Below, in pieces: positions 63,230-64,000 of a DNA stretch of 64,000 nt. The stretch spans positions 1 to 64,000 of the forward strand of contig NZ_JACHBZ010000019.1 of assembly GCF_014200575.1 (NCBI RefSeq), in the 5' to 3' direction. Position numbers and translations under genes: made by a program. This stretch comes from Mucilaginibacter saanensis (GTDB lineage Bacteria > Bacteroidota > Bacteroidia > Sphingobacteriales > Sphingobacteriaceae). Below the pieces are notes generated by a model. It was not told the origin of the DNA, searched no databases, and saw only the letters and a program-made list of their open reading frames with translations. Position 1 is the stretch's first letter. Each line of letters begins with the position of its first letter.

Positions 63230-64000
63230 ATGAAGCAACTTTTAGTATTTTTTATGTTATTGATATTCACTGTTACCTGCGGTTATGGCCAGGTAAAGGA
63301 TATTAATGGCATCAGAAAAAAGCTTCCTTATATTACTGATAGTATTAAATACGTAGATGCGCTGAATCGTTTAGGGATACTCATGTATGAGAGCAACGTT
63401 GATAGCGCTTTTTACTACGCCACAAGGGCCAGAACCATTGCCGAAAGATTAAAGTACATACATGGTTACGCGGATGCATTAAATACCATAGGAATAGTTT
63501 TTGATCTGAAAGGCAACCTGCAATTATCCTTGCGCTACTATAATGATGCCTATAATCATTATCAGGACATACATGACACGGCCAACGTAGTACAAACCCT
63601 CATGAACATTGGCCTGGTGTTTAATGAAAATAAAGAGGATAATAAGGCTATTGAAATACTAAACAAAGCCATGTACCTGGGTAGCAATCTTAAAAAAGAT
63701 TCCATCATGTCGCTTTTGTTATGCAATTATTTACTCACTTATCCTGAAGAGATCCCGAAAGATTCTGTGAGTATTTATCTTGACAAGGCAAGAGAAATAG
63801 CCACCAGATATAAGGACAACCGTGTTCTATTGGTTACAGACCAGATACAGGCGCAACTATATTTTAAAAGTAATGAGCCCGATAAAGGCATTAACCTATT
63901 GCAAAAAACGGCCGCAGAGGGTATAGCGATGGACCTGAATTACCTTAGTTTAGATATGATTCAGAGTTTGGGTGATTTTTATAGCGCTGCGGACACTAAT
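63230..64000 (+). CDS. TPR-repeat protein, N-terminal part of a probable sensor kinase, cut by the window end
   Basis: 257 codons present from ATG 63230, open to the end. A signal peptide ends about TCGYGQ. Tetratricopeptide-like helical repeats follow: VDSAFYYATRARTIAERLKYIHGYADALNTIGIVFDLKGN, then LQLSLRYYNDAYNHYQDIHDTANVVQTLMNIGLVFNENKED. In Bacteroidota such periplasmic TPR segments often precede a membrane helix and histidine-kinase or helix-turn-helix domains. Those would lie beyond the window and cannot be confirmed. Confidence 0.8.
   Translation, partial: MKQLLVFFMLLIFTVTCGYGQVKDINGIRKKLPYITDSIKYVDALNRLGILMYESNVDSAFYYATRARTIAERLKYIHGYADALNTIGIVFDLKGNLQLSLRYYNDAYNHYQDIHDTANVVQTLMNIGLVFNENKEDNKAIEILNKAMYLGSNLKKDSIMSLLLCNYLLTYPEEIPKDSVSIYLDKAREIATRYKDNRVLLVTDQIQAQLYFKSNEPDKGINLLQKTAAEGIAMDLNYLSLDMIQSLGDFYSAADTN

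Overview
The window comes from a member of the Bacteroidota, most likely family Sphingobacteriaceae (Mucilaginibacter or Pedobacter type). The reasons are SusC/SusD and ECF-sigma/FecR genes, TAnnTTTG promoter boxes, lipoprotein signals with little Shine-Dalgarno use, and intergenic palindromes of the kind found in this group. There is no rRNA or tRNA gene and no CRISPR array.

Layout. (1) 1-2031: edge of an integrative element. An IS21-family istA runs off the left end and sits against the first codons of what looks like a tyrosine integrase gene, behind a HTH gene and next to the 3' end of mnmE. (2) 2032-15986: mostly housekeeping genes (mnmE, ndpA-like, kup, TIGR02757 family, a trans-sulfuration enzyme, proS, FadL-like porin, lipocalin, SDR protein). 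An acquired-looking SUMF1 gene is flanked by a duplicated, decayed tail of the ndpA-like gene. Dispersed palindromic repeats are common, and one lies in frame inside a coding sequence. (3) 16036-33965: a polysaccharide utilisation locus on the minus strand: ECF sigma, FecR, SusC, SusD, GH78, NagX-like, GH20, GH3, GH92. (4) 34344-36009: an MhqD/MhqO-like pair. (5) 36253-45501: a minus-strand operon with a membrane Ser/Thr kinase, an FHA-like protein, a PP2C phosphatase, a 1381-residue fusion of a SEDS glycosyltransferase with a penicillin-binding transpeptidase, an FHA protein and YnfA. Its gene content resembles the actinobacterial fha-pstP-rodA-pbpA-pkn cluster. (6) 45833-52143: a second GH20 and a probable zinc-homeostasis block (Zur, amidase, MerC, PAP2-like, ZigA/CobW). 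Two identical 16-bp operator-like sites lie at the merC and zigA promoters. (7) 52149-60382: gluconokinase and a complete L-rhamnose catabolic set (rhaT, rhaEW fusion, rhaM, rhaI, FGGY kinase). (8) 60479-64000: alpha/beta hydrolase, ThuA-like protein, YjbQ, and a TPR protein cut by the window end.

How it fits together. The PUL encodes an alpha-L-rhamnosidase together with mannosidase, hexosaminidase and GH3 enzymes, and the rhamnose set about 20 kb away would consume the rhamnose released. The kinase/phosphatase/FHA/SEDS-PBP operon is the strongest candidate for an unusual system: a phospho-signalling unit that appears dedicated to one fused peptidoglycan synthase.
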